Assembly: GCA_018653605.1 (NCBI GenBank) | Contig: JABHYY010000030.1 | Coordinates: 1-42,387 of the forward strand | DNA length: 42,387 nt | Direction of reading: 5' to 3' | From: an archaeon | Lineage (GTDB): Archaea; Nanobdellota; Nanobdellia; SCGC-AAA011-G17; GW2011-AR17 | Part shown: in pieces, positions 19,538-28,374 of the stretch | How the letters are laid out: each line of letters begins with the position of its first letter | Numbering within the stretch: position 1 is the first letter of the stretch | The notes under the pieces: model-generated | What the model was told of the DNA's origin: nothing | Seen by the model: only the letters and a program-made list of their open reading frames with translations | The model's database searches: none | Translations under genes and position numbers: made by a program

Positions 19538-20542
19538 ATGCAATACAAGGCTTTATCTCTAGGGTTAATAAAAAATCACTTAACAAATGTAGTAAAATAT
19601 AAAATTGGAGATGAAGATCTTCTTCCTTACTTTGCAACTCTATACTTAACTTTAAGATGTAACTATGCTTGTACATTTTGTGATGATGGTTCAGCCAAAC
19701 ACAAGTATCCTGATTTAGAAATGGATGAGTTATCAACAGGAAAATTCAAAAAATTATTAAAAATATTAAAAAAGAGTGCTCCTTCAATATATTTTACTGG
19801 AGGAGAACCATACCTTAGGAAAGATTTATTAGAACTTTGCAAATTTTCAAAAAAAATCGGTTTCAAACCTGTATCAGTAAACACAAATGGTTTACTTATT
19901 GGTTCTTATCCTGAAATAATGGATAATGTTGATCAGTTGGTTATTAGTTTATTTACTTTAGATCCAAAGAAATATGCTAAAACAATACAAAAACCAGAAA
20001 AATGCTTAGAAATTGTAAAAAAAAATATTGACTTAGCAAGAAAAAAGAAAAATTTAATGTTAACTATCAACTGTGTTGTAACAAAAGATAGTTTAGAAGA
20101 TGCAGAAGAAGTTATGGATTTCTGTATCAAGAAAAATGTAAACTTTGCAATTGTTCCTGCAATGGTTGGATGTTATCCTGATAAAGATCTATTCCATAAT
20201 AAAAAATATCAAAATTTAATTAATAAAGTAATATCAAAGAAAAAGCAAGGTAAACTAATATTCAATTCTTACAAAAGTTTAGAAGTGATGAAGAATTTCA
20301 AAAAGTTCACTTGTTTACCTCTTTTAACACCTCACTTATATCCAAATGGAGATTTATTTTACCCTTGTCAGTTATTAAAAACAAAAGTTAACTTATTAGA
20401 AATAGGAGATTATAAAAAAGCAATTAAAGAAGGTAGAAAGAAATTTGGGTCTGTTCCTAAATGTGATAATAGGTGTCATTTATCTTGTTATATTGAGCCC
20501 GGAGCAATGACTATAAACCCTCTAAATCTATTAAAATTATAA
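19538..20542 (+). CDS. Radical SAM protein with C-terminal SPASM-like Cys motif
   Basis: LRCNYACTFCDDG (CxxxCxxC); YFTGGEPYLRKDL; C-terminal CLPLLTPHLYPNGDLFYPC...CDNRCHLSC. Confidence 0.92.
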   Translation: MQYKALSLGLIKNHLTNVVKYKIGDEDLLPYFATLYLTLRCNYACTFCDDGSAKHKYPDLEMDELSTGKFKKLLKILKKSAPSIYFTGGEPYLRKDLLELCKFSKKIGFKPVSVNTNGLLIGSYPEIMDNVDQLVISLFTLDPKKYAKTIQKPEKCLEIVKKNIDLARKKKNLMLTINCVVTKDSLEDAEEVMDFCIKKNVNFAIVPAMVGCYPDKDLFHNKKYQNLINKVISKKKQGKLIFNSYKSLEVMKNFKKFTCLPLLTPHLYPNGDLFYPCQLLKTKVNLLEIGDYKKAIKEGRKKFGSVPKCDNRCHLSCYIEPGAMTINPLNLLKL

Positions 20543-20578
20543 CACAACCTTTTTATACCAACAAAAAATTCTAAACCT

Positions 20579-21055
20579 ATGCTAGAGGACCTTAAACAAC
20601 AGTTAGAAGAATTACAGAACACAGAAAATTACAAAAAAACAAAAGAACAAAACCCAGACTTAATCTTAGTCTCAGCTTTTTTCATGGGCTTAGACCTAAC
20701 TCAAGTTAACTGGGAACTAACTTTCTATTCAAAAGAAAAACATAAAAACTTCCTTTTCAAAGAAACAGTAGAAGAACATGAAGTGTTCCAAAAAGATAAG
20801 CATGAACTACAAGAGCTAAACTTAGAAAAAGTTAAAATCACTTTAGAAGAAGCTTGGACTAAAACAGAACAACATTCAGAAAATTATTCTTTAGCAAAAG
20901 CAATTGTTGTATTACAAATACAAAATAACCAAATCATTTGGAACATAACTTGGATTACAAATGAATTAAAATTCCTAAATGTTAGACTAGATGCAATCAC
21001 AGGTGAGATTATAAAACATGAGATTAATTCTTTAACAGATTTGAGAGTTAAATAA
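20579..21055 (+). CDS. Hypothetical protein (158 aa; possible C-terminal PepSY-like fold)
   Basis: Intact ORF; C-terminal VRLDAITGEIIKHE resembles PepSY-type DAxTGE motifs. Confidence 0.55.
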   Translation: MLEDLKQQLEELQNTENYKKTKEQNPDLILVSAFFMGLDLTQVNWELTFYSKEKHKNFLFKETVEEHEVFQKDKHELQELNLEKVKITLEEAWTKTEQHSENYSLAKAIVVLQIQNNQIIWNITWITNELKFLNVRLDAITGEIIKHEINSLTDLRVK

Positions 21056-21248
21056 TCTCCAGAACCTTCTTCTTAGAAGTCAAACCTCTTTTAACTCTAA
21101 CACGCAAACCAAGCTCTTTCTTAAACAGTTTAACCAAAGCCAAGTTAGCTTTTCCCTCGACAGGTTTAGCTTTCAAAGCAACATAATACACTTTATCTTT
21201 CAAAACAATAGAATCAGTTTTCGCTCCAGGTTTAACTATGCACTCCAT
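21048..21248 (-). CDS. DUF167/YggU family protein
   Basis: ECIVKPGAKTDSIV...KAKPVEGKANLALVKLFKKELGLRVRVKRGLTSKKKVLEI. Confidence 0.88.
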   Translation of the reverse strand: MECIVKPGAKTDSIVLKDKVYYVALKAKPVEGKANLALVKLFKKELGLRVRVKRGLTSKKKVLEII

Positions 21249-21254
21249 TTTAAT

Positions 21255-21285
21255 AATATCGGATAGGCTACTTTTTTGCCGATAC
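21255..21285. repeat. Left copy of a Fic-flanking repeat: AATATCGGATAGGCTACTTTTTTGCCGATAC
   Basis: Imperfect match to 22215-22251; both contain TATCGG...CCGATA arms. Confidence 0.6.
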
Positions 21286-22194
21286 CGATATATACCTCTC
21301 TACCTCTTCTTTGCTACTATGCCAGATCCCATTAATTTTTGTAGCAGGTAATATTCCTCTTCTAGCTAATAAACTCAAATATTCCTGAGAATACTTTGAA
21401 TCTTTAGCAATTTCAGAAAGTGGCAACAATTCATTTTTCTTTGTTGTTTTTTGAAAAGCACTAATATACCTCATTAAAGCTTCCTCTTCCATCAATCCAA
21501 CAAAATTAACAAATTCTTTTAAATTTCCAAAATGTGCTTTTTCTAGAACATCAAAATATTTCTTCCGATCTTTATTTCTAATTATAATAGGGACATAGCC
21601 CTTACTAACAAGAACTAAGTTACATAACAGTCTTGCAACTCTTCCATTTCCATCGACAAAAGGATGTATTCTAACAAATTCATGGTGGGCATAAGCAGCA
21701 AGCTCAATAGGATTATATTTCATGAGGTTCTTTTGTAAATCCTTAACAAAATCTTTCATTTCTGAATGAACTTTGTATGGGGGAGTTGTTTTCAATTTAG
21801 ATCCAACAATTCTATTTTGTGAAGTTTTGTATCTTCCAGCCCAATAATCAGAAATCCCCTTTAGTGTAATTTTATGTAAGTTTAAGATATCCAACTCTTC
21901 AATCTTTTTCTTAGCAATCTTTTCAATCCAAGCCATTGCTTCTTTTTGATTTGTTACATCCAGATGTTCTCTTAAACTCTTCCCACCAATAGTGATACCT
22001 TCTTGTAGAACCAATTTAGTTTCATTGAGAGTTAAAGTATTCCCTTCTATAGCTGTTGAATCATAAACATACTCCACAATAAATTCATCTTTTAATCTTT
22101 TCAACTGCAATTTATCAAAAGGTTTTAGAGATCTAATTATTTTCCTTTTATCTAATATCCTTTTGTATAATTTTTCTGAAATCATACATATCAA
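21268..22194 (-). CDS. Fic family protein (class II-like, N-terminal inhibitory motif, C-terminal wHTH-like region)
   Basis: Fic motif HPFVDGNGRVARLL; N-terminal DSTAIEGNTLTLNE resembles the (S/T)xxxE(G/N) inhibitory helix. Confidence 0.95.
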   Translation of the reverse strand: MICMISEKLYKRILDKRKIIRSLKPFDKLQLKRLKDEFIVEYVYDSTAIEGNTLTLNETKLVLQEGITIGGKSLREHLDVTNQKEAMAWIEKIAKKKIEELDILNLHKITLKGISDYWAGRYKTSQNRIVGSKLKTTPPYKVHSEMKDFVKDLQKNLMKYNPIELAAYAHHEFVRIHPFVDGNGRVARLLCNLVLVSKGYVPIIIRNKDRKKYFDVLEKAHFGNLKEFVNFVGLMEEEALMRYISAFQKTTKKNELLPLSEIAKDSKYSQEYLSLLARRGILPATKINGIWHSSKEEVERYISVSAKK

Positions 22195-22214
22195 GTATTT
22201 TTAGAATTTATAAG

Positions 22215-22251
22215 AATATCGGTTAAGCCATTATTTGTTCGAAGCCGATAC
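22215..22251. repeat. Right copy of a Fic-flanking repeat: AATATCGGTTAAGCCATTATTTGTTCGAAGCCGATAC
   Basis: Same outer sequence and same orientation as the copy at 21255-21285, with a longer spacer. Confidence 0.6.
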
Positions 22252-22974
22252 TCACTTCCATAGCTCCAACATCTCCTCTTCAACAAAATGCAAATCGCCA
22301 GGAACTATCAAACACTGTGGAAAAAGGTTTAACTCCGAAACACTGCCAGCTTCAACATATTTAACAACAAAATCTTTACAACCCAACTTAGCACAAACAA
22401 CAACTTTAGTATCAGCACTAATTGCACCTTTAGAAATCAAATAACCAACAGCCTCCTTACACTCCATATACTTATTCTCTTTAGGAACCAAATCCAAAAG
22501 AAACAAAGAATGCAAACCATTAGCTAAATTCATTTTCAAAACATCACAAGGAACCTTAACATCAGCATAACCAAAAGGAATAGAAGCAACCTTGCCATAC
22601 TTATACAATTCCAATCCAACAACTCCAACAGCATTCAAAACAGAAGCATTATTCACAATCTCAACATTAATATCCATAAATTTAGCCTCTTTAAACAAAG
22701 AAATATGAGTAGTAGCACCAAAAACATCACCAATTATCAACAAAGCAACATTATTTTCAACACTCTGATCCAAAATAACCTGTCCATCCTCAACAAACTC
22801 TCTTTCAGCCAACACAACTTTTTTACCATACAATTCTTCCAACTCACTCAATTTACAATCTAATTTAGAGGTATAATTCTCCAAATACACATAATCACAG
22901 GATTTAATCATTTCAAGCCCTCTAAGGCTAATATCCTTTGAATTACAAAGTCCTAAACCTATCAAATATAACAT
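22252..22974 (-). CDS. dphB: Diphthine synthase
   Basis: MLYLIGLGLCNSKDISLRGLEMIKSCDYVYLENYTS; PFGYADVKVPCDVLKMNLANGLHSLFLLDL; start moved to the Met preceding LYLIGLGL (ORF track start 22992). Confidence 0.93.
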   Translation of the reverse strand: MLYLIGLGLCNSKDISLRGLEMIKSCDYVYLENYTSKLDCKLSELEELYGKKVVLAEREFVEDGQVILDQSVENNVALLIIGDVFGATTHISLFKEAKFMDINVEIVNNASVLNAVGVVGLELYKYGKVASIPFGYADVKVPCDVLKMNLANGLHSLFLLDLVPKENKYMECKEAVGYLISKGAISADTKVVVCAKLGCKDFVVKYVEAGSVSELNLFPQCLIVPGDLHFVEEEMLELWK

Positions 22975-23063
22975 AAAAATAAGGAAACCCAAAACTATTT
23001 AAATACCTTTGTTTTCCTAAATTCCAACAAGAGAAGAGAAAAGGAGATTAAAACTTTCTCAAT

Positions 23064-23408
23064 ATGAAATTAAAACCAATATTGCCCAGTTTACGGGAAA
23101 AAAAGAGATATGTAGCATTTGAGGTACAAGGTGAAGTAACAAGTACTACAATCAAGAAAGAAATAACAAGTACAATGAAAGAATTTATAGGTACATTAGG
23201 AATGGCAAATGCAGGATTAGAATTTCTGCCAGATTGGAAAGATAATAGAGGTATTTACAGAATTAACACAAAATTCGTAGACCATAGCAAAGCTTCTCTA
23301 GCCTTAATAAAAACTATAAACAATAAAAAAATCACAGTTAAAAGCCTAGGAACATCAGGCATCATTAACAAAATAAGAAAAAATTATTTTTCAAAGGAGG
23401 GTAATTAA
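23064..23408 (+). CDS. rnp2: Ribonuclease P protein component 2 (Pop5/Rpp14 family)
   Basis: LPSLREKKRYVAFEVQGE N-terminus; first gene of the exosome/proteasome cluster. Confidence 0.85.
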   Translation: MKLKPILPSLREKKRYVAFEVQGEVTSTTIKKEITSTMKEFIGTLGMANAGLEFLPDWKDNRGIYRINTKFVDHSKASLALIKTINNKKITVKSLGTSGIINKIRKNYFSKEGN

Positions 23409-23409
23409 A

Positions 23410-24108
23410 ATGCAAGAAGGAGCACATCAAATGATGGGTTATGACAGAGCATCAACAATGTTCAGCCCAGACGGACGATTATTACAAGTAGAATATGCAA
23501 AAGAAGCTGTTAAACAAGGTTCAACAGCAATTGGTATTGTATGTAAAGATGGAGTAGTATTAATAGCAGACAAAAGAGTTGTAGATAAATTAGTAGTAGC
23601 AGGATCAGTTGAAAAGATATTCCAAGTTGACCATCACATTGCAGGAACTGCAGTAGGATATGTCATGGATGGAAGAGTTTTAATTGAAAAAGCACAGTTA
23701 CTTTCACAACAACACAAAATTACTTATGGTGTACCAATTGAAACAATTGGATTAGTAAAAGAAATTTGTGATATAAAACAAAATTACACACAGTATGGTG
23801 GAGCAAGACCTTTTGGAGTTTCATTACTATTCGTAGGACAAGATGATGGTAAAGCAGCTTTATTTGTAACAGAACCAACAGGTATTTTCTTTGAATACAA
23901 AGCAACTGCAGTTGGAGAAAGTTCAGAATTAGCAAAAGAAATCTTAAGAAAAGAATACAATGAAAATCTTACAACAGAAGATGGAGTTAAGCTTGCTGTA
24001 AAAGCACTTAGAAAAGTTTTAGGCAAGGAATTCGATTTGAAAAGAATAGATGGTGCAATAATTAAAGACACAAAATACCAAAGGCTTGACAGAAAACAGA
24101 TAAAATGA
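23410..24108 (+). CDS. psmA: Proteasome subunit alpha
   Basis: MGYDRASTMFSPDGRLLQVEYAKEAVKQGSTAIGI alpha-subunit signature. Confidence 0.97.
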   Translation: MQEGAHQMMGYDRASTMFSPDGRLLQVEYAKEAVKQGSTAIGIVCKDGVVLIADKRVVDKLVVAGSVEKIFQVDHHIAGTAVGYVMDGRVLIEKAQLLSQQHKITYGVPIETIGLVKEICDIKQNYTQYGGARPFGVSLLFVGQDDGKAALFVTEPTGIFFEYKATAVGESSELAKEILRKEYNENLTTEDGVKLAVKALRKVLGKEFDLKRIDGAIIKDTKYQRLDRKQIK

Positions 24109-24806
24109 TAGCAGTAGATAAAGCAATAATTGCAAGACTTAAACATGCAGAAAATGTTTTTGAGATTTTGGTAGACTGTGATAAAGCTTTAGAGTACAAA
24201 CAAGGGATCACTACAGATCTAAGAGATGTTTTAGCAACAAATGACATTTTTAAAGATGTAAAAAAAGGTGAAAAAGCATCTGAAAATGAAATACTAAAAC
24301 TATTCCAAACAACAGATCCACAAAAGGTTGCAGCTGTGATCATAAAAAAGGGAGACATTCAATTAACCACAGAACATAGAAACAGGTTAAGAGAAGAAAA
24401 AAGAAAATCAATAGTATATTTCATACACAGAAACACAATTGATTCTCAAACAGGTCACCCACATCCTCCAATGCGAATTGAAACAGCAATGAAGGAAGCA
24501 AGAGTTAGAGTTGACGAATTCAAATCCGTTGACTCACAAGTACAAGATGTTCTTGCAAAAATAAGACCAATCATTCCAATTAAGTTTGAACTAAGGGACT
24601 TAGAAATTATAATCCCTTCAGAGTACACTGGAAAAGCTTATGGCACAGTAAAAAGTTTAGGAAAAATCTTAAAAGAAGATTGGCAAAATGATGGTTCATT
24701 AAAGTTTCTCTTGGAAATACCAGCCGGTGTCCAAGAAAATCTAGAAGATGAACTAAACAAAATGACTAAAGGTGAAGTCGAAATAAAAATTATAAATAGG
24801 AGATAG
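24105..24806 (+). CDS. SBDS-family ribosome maturation protein
   Basis: VLATNDIFKDVKKGEKASENEILKLF; GDIQLTTEHRNRLREEKRKSIVYFIHRNTIDSQTGHPHPPMRIE. Confidence 0.96.
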   Translation: MIAVDKAIIARLKHAENVFEILVDCDKALEYKQGITTDLRDVLATNDIFKDVKKGEKASENEILKLFQTTDPQKVAAVIIKKGDIQLTTEHRNRLREEKRKSIVYFIHRNTIDSQTGHPHPPMRIETAMKEARVRVDEFKSVDSQVQDVLAKIRPIIPIKFELRDLEIIIPSEYTGKAYGTVKSLGKILKEDWQNDGSLKFLLEIPAGVQENLEDELNKMTKGEVEIKIINRR

Positions 24807-24813
24807 AAAAAAA

Positions 24814-25521
24814 ATGAGTAAATTATTAATAGAAAACAAACAGGTTGTTATACCTGGAGACATACTTGCAGAGGGTATGGACTATCTTCCAGCATCAGGA
24901 ACATTCCGAGAGGATGACAAAATTATTTGTTCTCAAGTAGGATTAGTTTCAATAAGCGGAAGATTAATCAAAATTATTCCTCTGAAAGGAAAATATGTAC
25001 CAAAGAAAGATGATAATGTTATTGGTTATGTCAAAGACATGACTTATAGCAGTTGGTTTATTGATGTTGGCTATGCTTATGAAGCAAGTTTAACACTAAA
25101 AGACGCAACCTCTGAATATATTGAAAGAGGATCAAACCTTAGCGATTACTATGCTGTTGGTGACATTGTTTTAGCAAACATTACAAAAGTTACAAAAGAA
25201 AAGTCAGTTGACCTTTCAATGAAAGGCCCAGGTTTGAGAAAACTTAGGGGTGGAAAGGTTATTGAAATTACACCTTACAAAGTACCAAGAGTTGTTGGTA
25301 AACAAGGTAGCATGATTTCAATGATTAAAGATTCAACTGGTTGTACAATTTTTGCAGGACAGAATGGCCGGATATGGATAAAAGGAGATAATCCAGCACA
25401 AGAGCTGTTAGCAACAAGAGCAATTCAGTTAATTGATGAAAAAGGACACAACCCTGGCATGACAGAAAAGATAAAACAATTCCTTGAAAAGAATGCAGTG
25501 AAAAAGGAGGCAAAAAAATGA
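24814..25521 (+). CDS. rrp4: Exosome complex component Rrp4
   Basis: S1 and KH regions: GDIVLANITKVTKEKSVDLSMKGPGLRKLRGGKVIEITPYKVPRVVGKQGSMISMIKD. Confidence 0.95.
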   Translation: MSKLLIENKQVVIPGDILAEGMDYLPASGTFREDDKIICSQVGLVSISGRLIKIIPLKGKYVPKKDDNVIGYVKDMTYSSWFIDVGYAYEASLTLKDATSEYIERGSNLSDYYAVGDIVLANITKVTKEKSVDLSMKGPGLRKLRGGKVIEITPYKVPRVVGKQGSMISMIKDSTGCTIFAGQNGRIWIKGDNPAQELLATRAIQLIDEKGHNPGMTEKIKQFLEKNAVKKEAKK

Positions 25522-26228
25522 AATACACAGAGAGATTTGATGGAAGAAAGCCTGAGGAATTAAGAGAAATGGATGCAAAGGTTGGCGTTGTAAAAAACGC
25601 AGTTGGTTCAGCAATGTTTAAGATTGGAAAGACAGTTGCAATTGCAGCAGTTTATGGTCCAAAAGACCTTTTCCCAAAACACTTGCAAAATCCAAAAAAA
25701 GGTGTTCTAAGATGTAACTATAATATGGTTGCTTTTTCAGGAGCAGGTGACAGAGTAAGACCTGGACCAAGTAGAAGAAGTAAAGAAATTAGTATGGTAA
25801 CAAAAAATGCACTTGAACCAGCATTAGACTTATCACCATTCCCAAAAACTGTTGTTGATGTTTTTGTTGAATTGATACAGACAGATGCAGGAACAAGATG
25901 TGCAGGTATTTGTGCAGCTTCATTAGCACTTGCAGATGCAGGTTTCAAAATGAAAGACTTAGTATGTGCAGTTTCAGGTGGAGTTGTTGGTGGAATGCCT
26001 GTTGCAGATGTTGATTATGCAGAAGAAAGTTTTGAAGGTGGTTCAGTTGACATTCCAGTTGCAATGATGCCAAGGAATGGAGAGATCACATTACTTCAAC
26101 TTGATGGTGAAGTTAGCAAAGAAGACTTGTTAAAAGCAGTAGACTTAGCAAAGAAAGGTTGTCAAGACATCTATGAATTACAGAGAAAAGCATTAAGGGA
26201 AAAATATGCTAAGGAGGAAACAAAATGA
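25518..26228 (+). CDS. rrp41: Exosome complex exonuclease Rrp41
   Basis: RPEELR-type N-terminus (FDGRKPEELREM); RPGPSRRSKEISMVTKNALEPAL; TDAGTRCAGICAASLALADAG. Confidence 0.96.
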   Translation: MKYTERFDGRKPEELREMDAKVGVVKNAVGSAMFKIGKTVAIAAVYGPKDLFPKHLQNPKKGVLRCNYNMVAFSGAGDRVRPGPSRRSKEISMVTKNALEPALDLSPFPKTVVDVFVELIQTDAGTRCAGICAASLALADAGFKMKDLVCAVSGGVVGGMPVADVDYAEESFEGGSVDIPVAMMPRNGEITLLQLDGEVSKEDLLKAVDLAKKGCQDIYELQRKALREKYAKEETK

Positions 26229-27001
26229 TAAAAAAAGATTATATTAAATCCCTCTTAGACAAAGGTACAAGAATTGATGGTAGAAAACCAGACCAATACA
26301 GAGATCCAATTTCAATTGAATATGGAGTTTCTGCAAAATCAGCAGAAGGTTCAGCAAGAGTAAAGATTGGTGACACTGAAGTTATTGCTGGTGTTAAACT
26401 TGATCTTGGTACACCTTATTCAGACAGACCAGATGAAGGTACAATTATGGTTAATGTAGAACTATTACCATTATCTTCACCTCTATTTGAATCAGGTCCA
26501 CCAAGTATTGACTCAATTGAACTTGCAAGAGTTACTGACAGAGGAATTAGAGAATGTCATGCAATTGATTTCAAGAAGTTGTGTATTAAAAAAGGAGAAA
26601 AAATCTGGATGGTATTTGTTGACATTTATCCAATCAACGCAGATGGAAACTTATTTGATGCATGTGCTTTAGCTGCAATGGCAGCAATCAAAGATGCAAG
26701 GTTCCCTAAGTTGGATGAAGATAACAATGTTGATTACAAAAACAGAACAGATGATCCATTGCCTTTATCAAAAACACCGATTTCATGTACAGTTTGGAAA
26801 CTAGGAGACAAATACCTAATAGATCCATTAGTGGATGAAGAACATGCAGCAGATGCAAGAGTGACAATTGTCTTCATAGAAAATGGTCAAATTTGCGCAA
26901 TGCAGAAAGGTAAGGACTCAGAAATCACAGGGAAAGATTTAAAAGCAATGGTTGAATTAGCTGAAATTAAGCAACAAGAGCTAAGAAAACAGTTAAAATG
27001 A
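26225..27001 (+). CDS. rrp42: Exosome complex component Rrp42
   Basis: [79 protein letters not shown]. Confidence 0.96.
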   Translation: MIKKDYIKSLLDKGTRIDGRKPDQYRDPISIEYGVSAKSAEGSARVKIGDTEVIAGVKLDLGTPYSDRPDEGTIMVNVELLPLSSPLFESGPPSIDSIELARVTDRGIRECHAIDFKKLCIKKGEKIWMVFVDIYPINADGNLFDACALAAMAAIKDARFPKLDEDNNVDYKNRTDDPLPLSKTPISCTVWKLGDKYLIDPLVDEEHAADARVTIVFIENGQICAMQKGKDSEITGKDLKAMVELAEIKQQELRKQLK

Positions 27002-27225
27002 TAGAAACTTACACAAAATACGAAAGAGCAAGAGTAATTGGTGCTAGAGCACTCCAGATCGCAATGGGTGCACCTATTTTACTTAAGCTAAAGAAAAAGG
27101 ATTTTGAAGAGTTAAGTTATAACCCAATTAACATTGCAAAGAAGGAATTTGAAAAAGATATTTTACCTTTGACAGTTCGAAAACCTTTACCTGAGAAAAG
27201 AGTTACTAAAAAACTTCTTTCTTAA
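26998..27225 (+). CDS. rpoK: DNA-directed RNA polymerase subunit K (Rpb6/omega)
   Basis: [24 protein letters not shown]...[20 protein letters not shown]. Confidence 0.93.
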   Translation: MIETYTKYERARVIGARALQIAMGAPILLKLKKKDFEELSYNPINIAKKEFEKDILPLTVRKPLPEKRVTKKLLS

Positions 27226-27231
27226 TTTTTT

Positions 27232-27726
27232 TTATTTATATTTTTTTTGTTCTAATAAAGAATGTGCAGTAGAAGCAACCAAGCCTCTGTCAGCACCATC
27301 TAATTTATCTAAACTAGCACTAATGTCAACAACAGTATCACCTAAATCAAAAGCCTCAAAATCAGGATAAACAGCAGTAATTCTTTCAACCATTTCATCA
27401 CCACCACCAATACATTGATCCATCCAATACACAGATACAGCAACTCTTCTAAGCATATTAGCTCTAACTCCAGGTCTTGGAATATTATGGGCTGGAAGAG
27501 TATCAGAATACCCTTTTTCTAATTTCTTAGCATGTGAATGAATTGTAATTAATGGATCATCCAAATAAGGAAAACTCAATACAGCTAAACGATCAATACT
27601 CATTTCAGTTTCAGCAAACCTTTCAGATAAGTATGTAACTAGGTTTTTCCTTTTTTTACTCCTTTCAGCTACCATTTTAGCTCTTTCATTTCTTCTCCTT
27701 CTTTGTTCTTCAAGATATTTACCCAT
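27232..27726 (-). CDS. Hypothetical protein (164 aa)
   Basis: Intact ORF, basic N-terminus; no recognised family. Confidence 0.55.
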   Translation of the reverse strand: MGKYLEEQRRRRNERAKMVAERSKKRKNLVTYLSERFAETEMSIDRLAVLSFPYLDDPLITIHSHAKKLEKGYSDTLPAHNIPRPGVRANMLRRVAVSVYWMDQCIGGGDEMVERITAVYPDFEAFDLGDTVVDISASLDKLDGADRGLVASTAHSLLEQKKYK

Positions 27727-27747
27727 AAAAAACAGAATTAATCAACA

Positions 27748-28341
27748 CTATTTAAACCTTTTCTTAATAGATTTCAACTTTTTCTTAACATCATCAACAG
27801 TAGAAAAACTTTTAACTCGATTTCCCCACTCTTCAAAATAACTCAAATAATGCAAAGTTTCTCTTAAAGCAGGCATTTTCTTATCATTAGAATAACCTAA
27901 AGTAATTATAATCTCAGGATCCATGTTTTCAGGAATGTTCAACTCTCTTTGAACAGCTTCAGGATCAAAAGCACCAACCCAACAAGTTCCCAAACCTTTT
28001 TCTTGCGCAACTAACATAATAGCATAAGCAACAGCAGCACAGTTTTGTATACTATACATCCTCCCCATCTTACCATAATGCTCTTTAACTTTTTCATAAT
28101 CATTACAAACAACAATATGAATGGGAGCTTCAACCATCCAATACTGTTCCAAAGATGCTTCAGCTAACTTTTCCCTTTTCTTCATATCTGTAACAATAAC
28201 AAATCTCCAATTTTGCAAATTACCAGAAGAAGGTGCATGTTTTGCTAATTCAATAATTTCGCCAACCAAAGACAAAGGAACCTCTCTATCTTTATACCTT
28301 CTAATAGATCTTCTTCCCAGAATAGAATCTTTTAATTGCAT
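27748..28341 (-). CDS. Nitroreductase family protein
   Basis: ILGRRSIRRYKDREVPLSLVGEIIELAKHAPSSGNLQNWRFVIV; EKGLGTCWVGAF. Confidence 0.93.
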   Translation of the reverse strand: MQLKDSILGRRSIRRYKDREVPLSLVGEIIELAKHAPSSGNLQNWRFVIVTDMKKREKLAEASLEQYWMVEAPIHIVVCNDYEKVKEHYGKMGRMYSIQNCAAVAYAIMLVAQEKGLGTCWVGAFDPEAVQRELNIPENMDPEIIITLGYSNDKKMPALRETLHYLSYFEEWGNRVKSFSTVDDVKKKLKSIKKRFK

Positions 28342-28374
28342 ATATAATCTATAGGTAGAAATTGTTTATAAGAG

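Noticed and set aside
21268-22194. Fic gene as a transposon or integron cassette
   Set aside because: No transposase, integrase or target-site duplication visible; only the flanking repeats are supported, so no mobile element is called.
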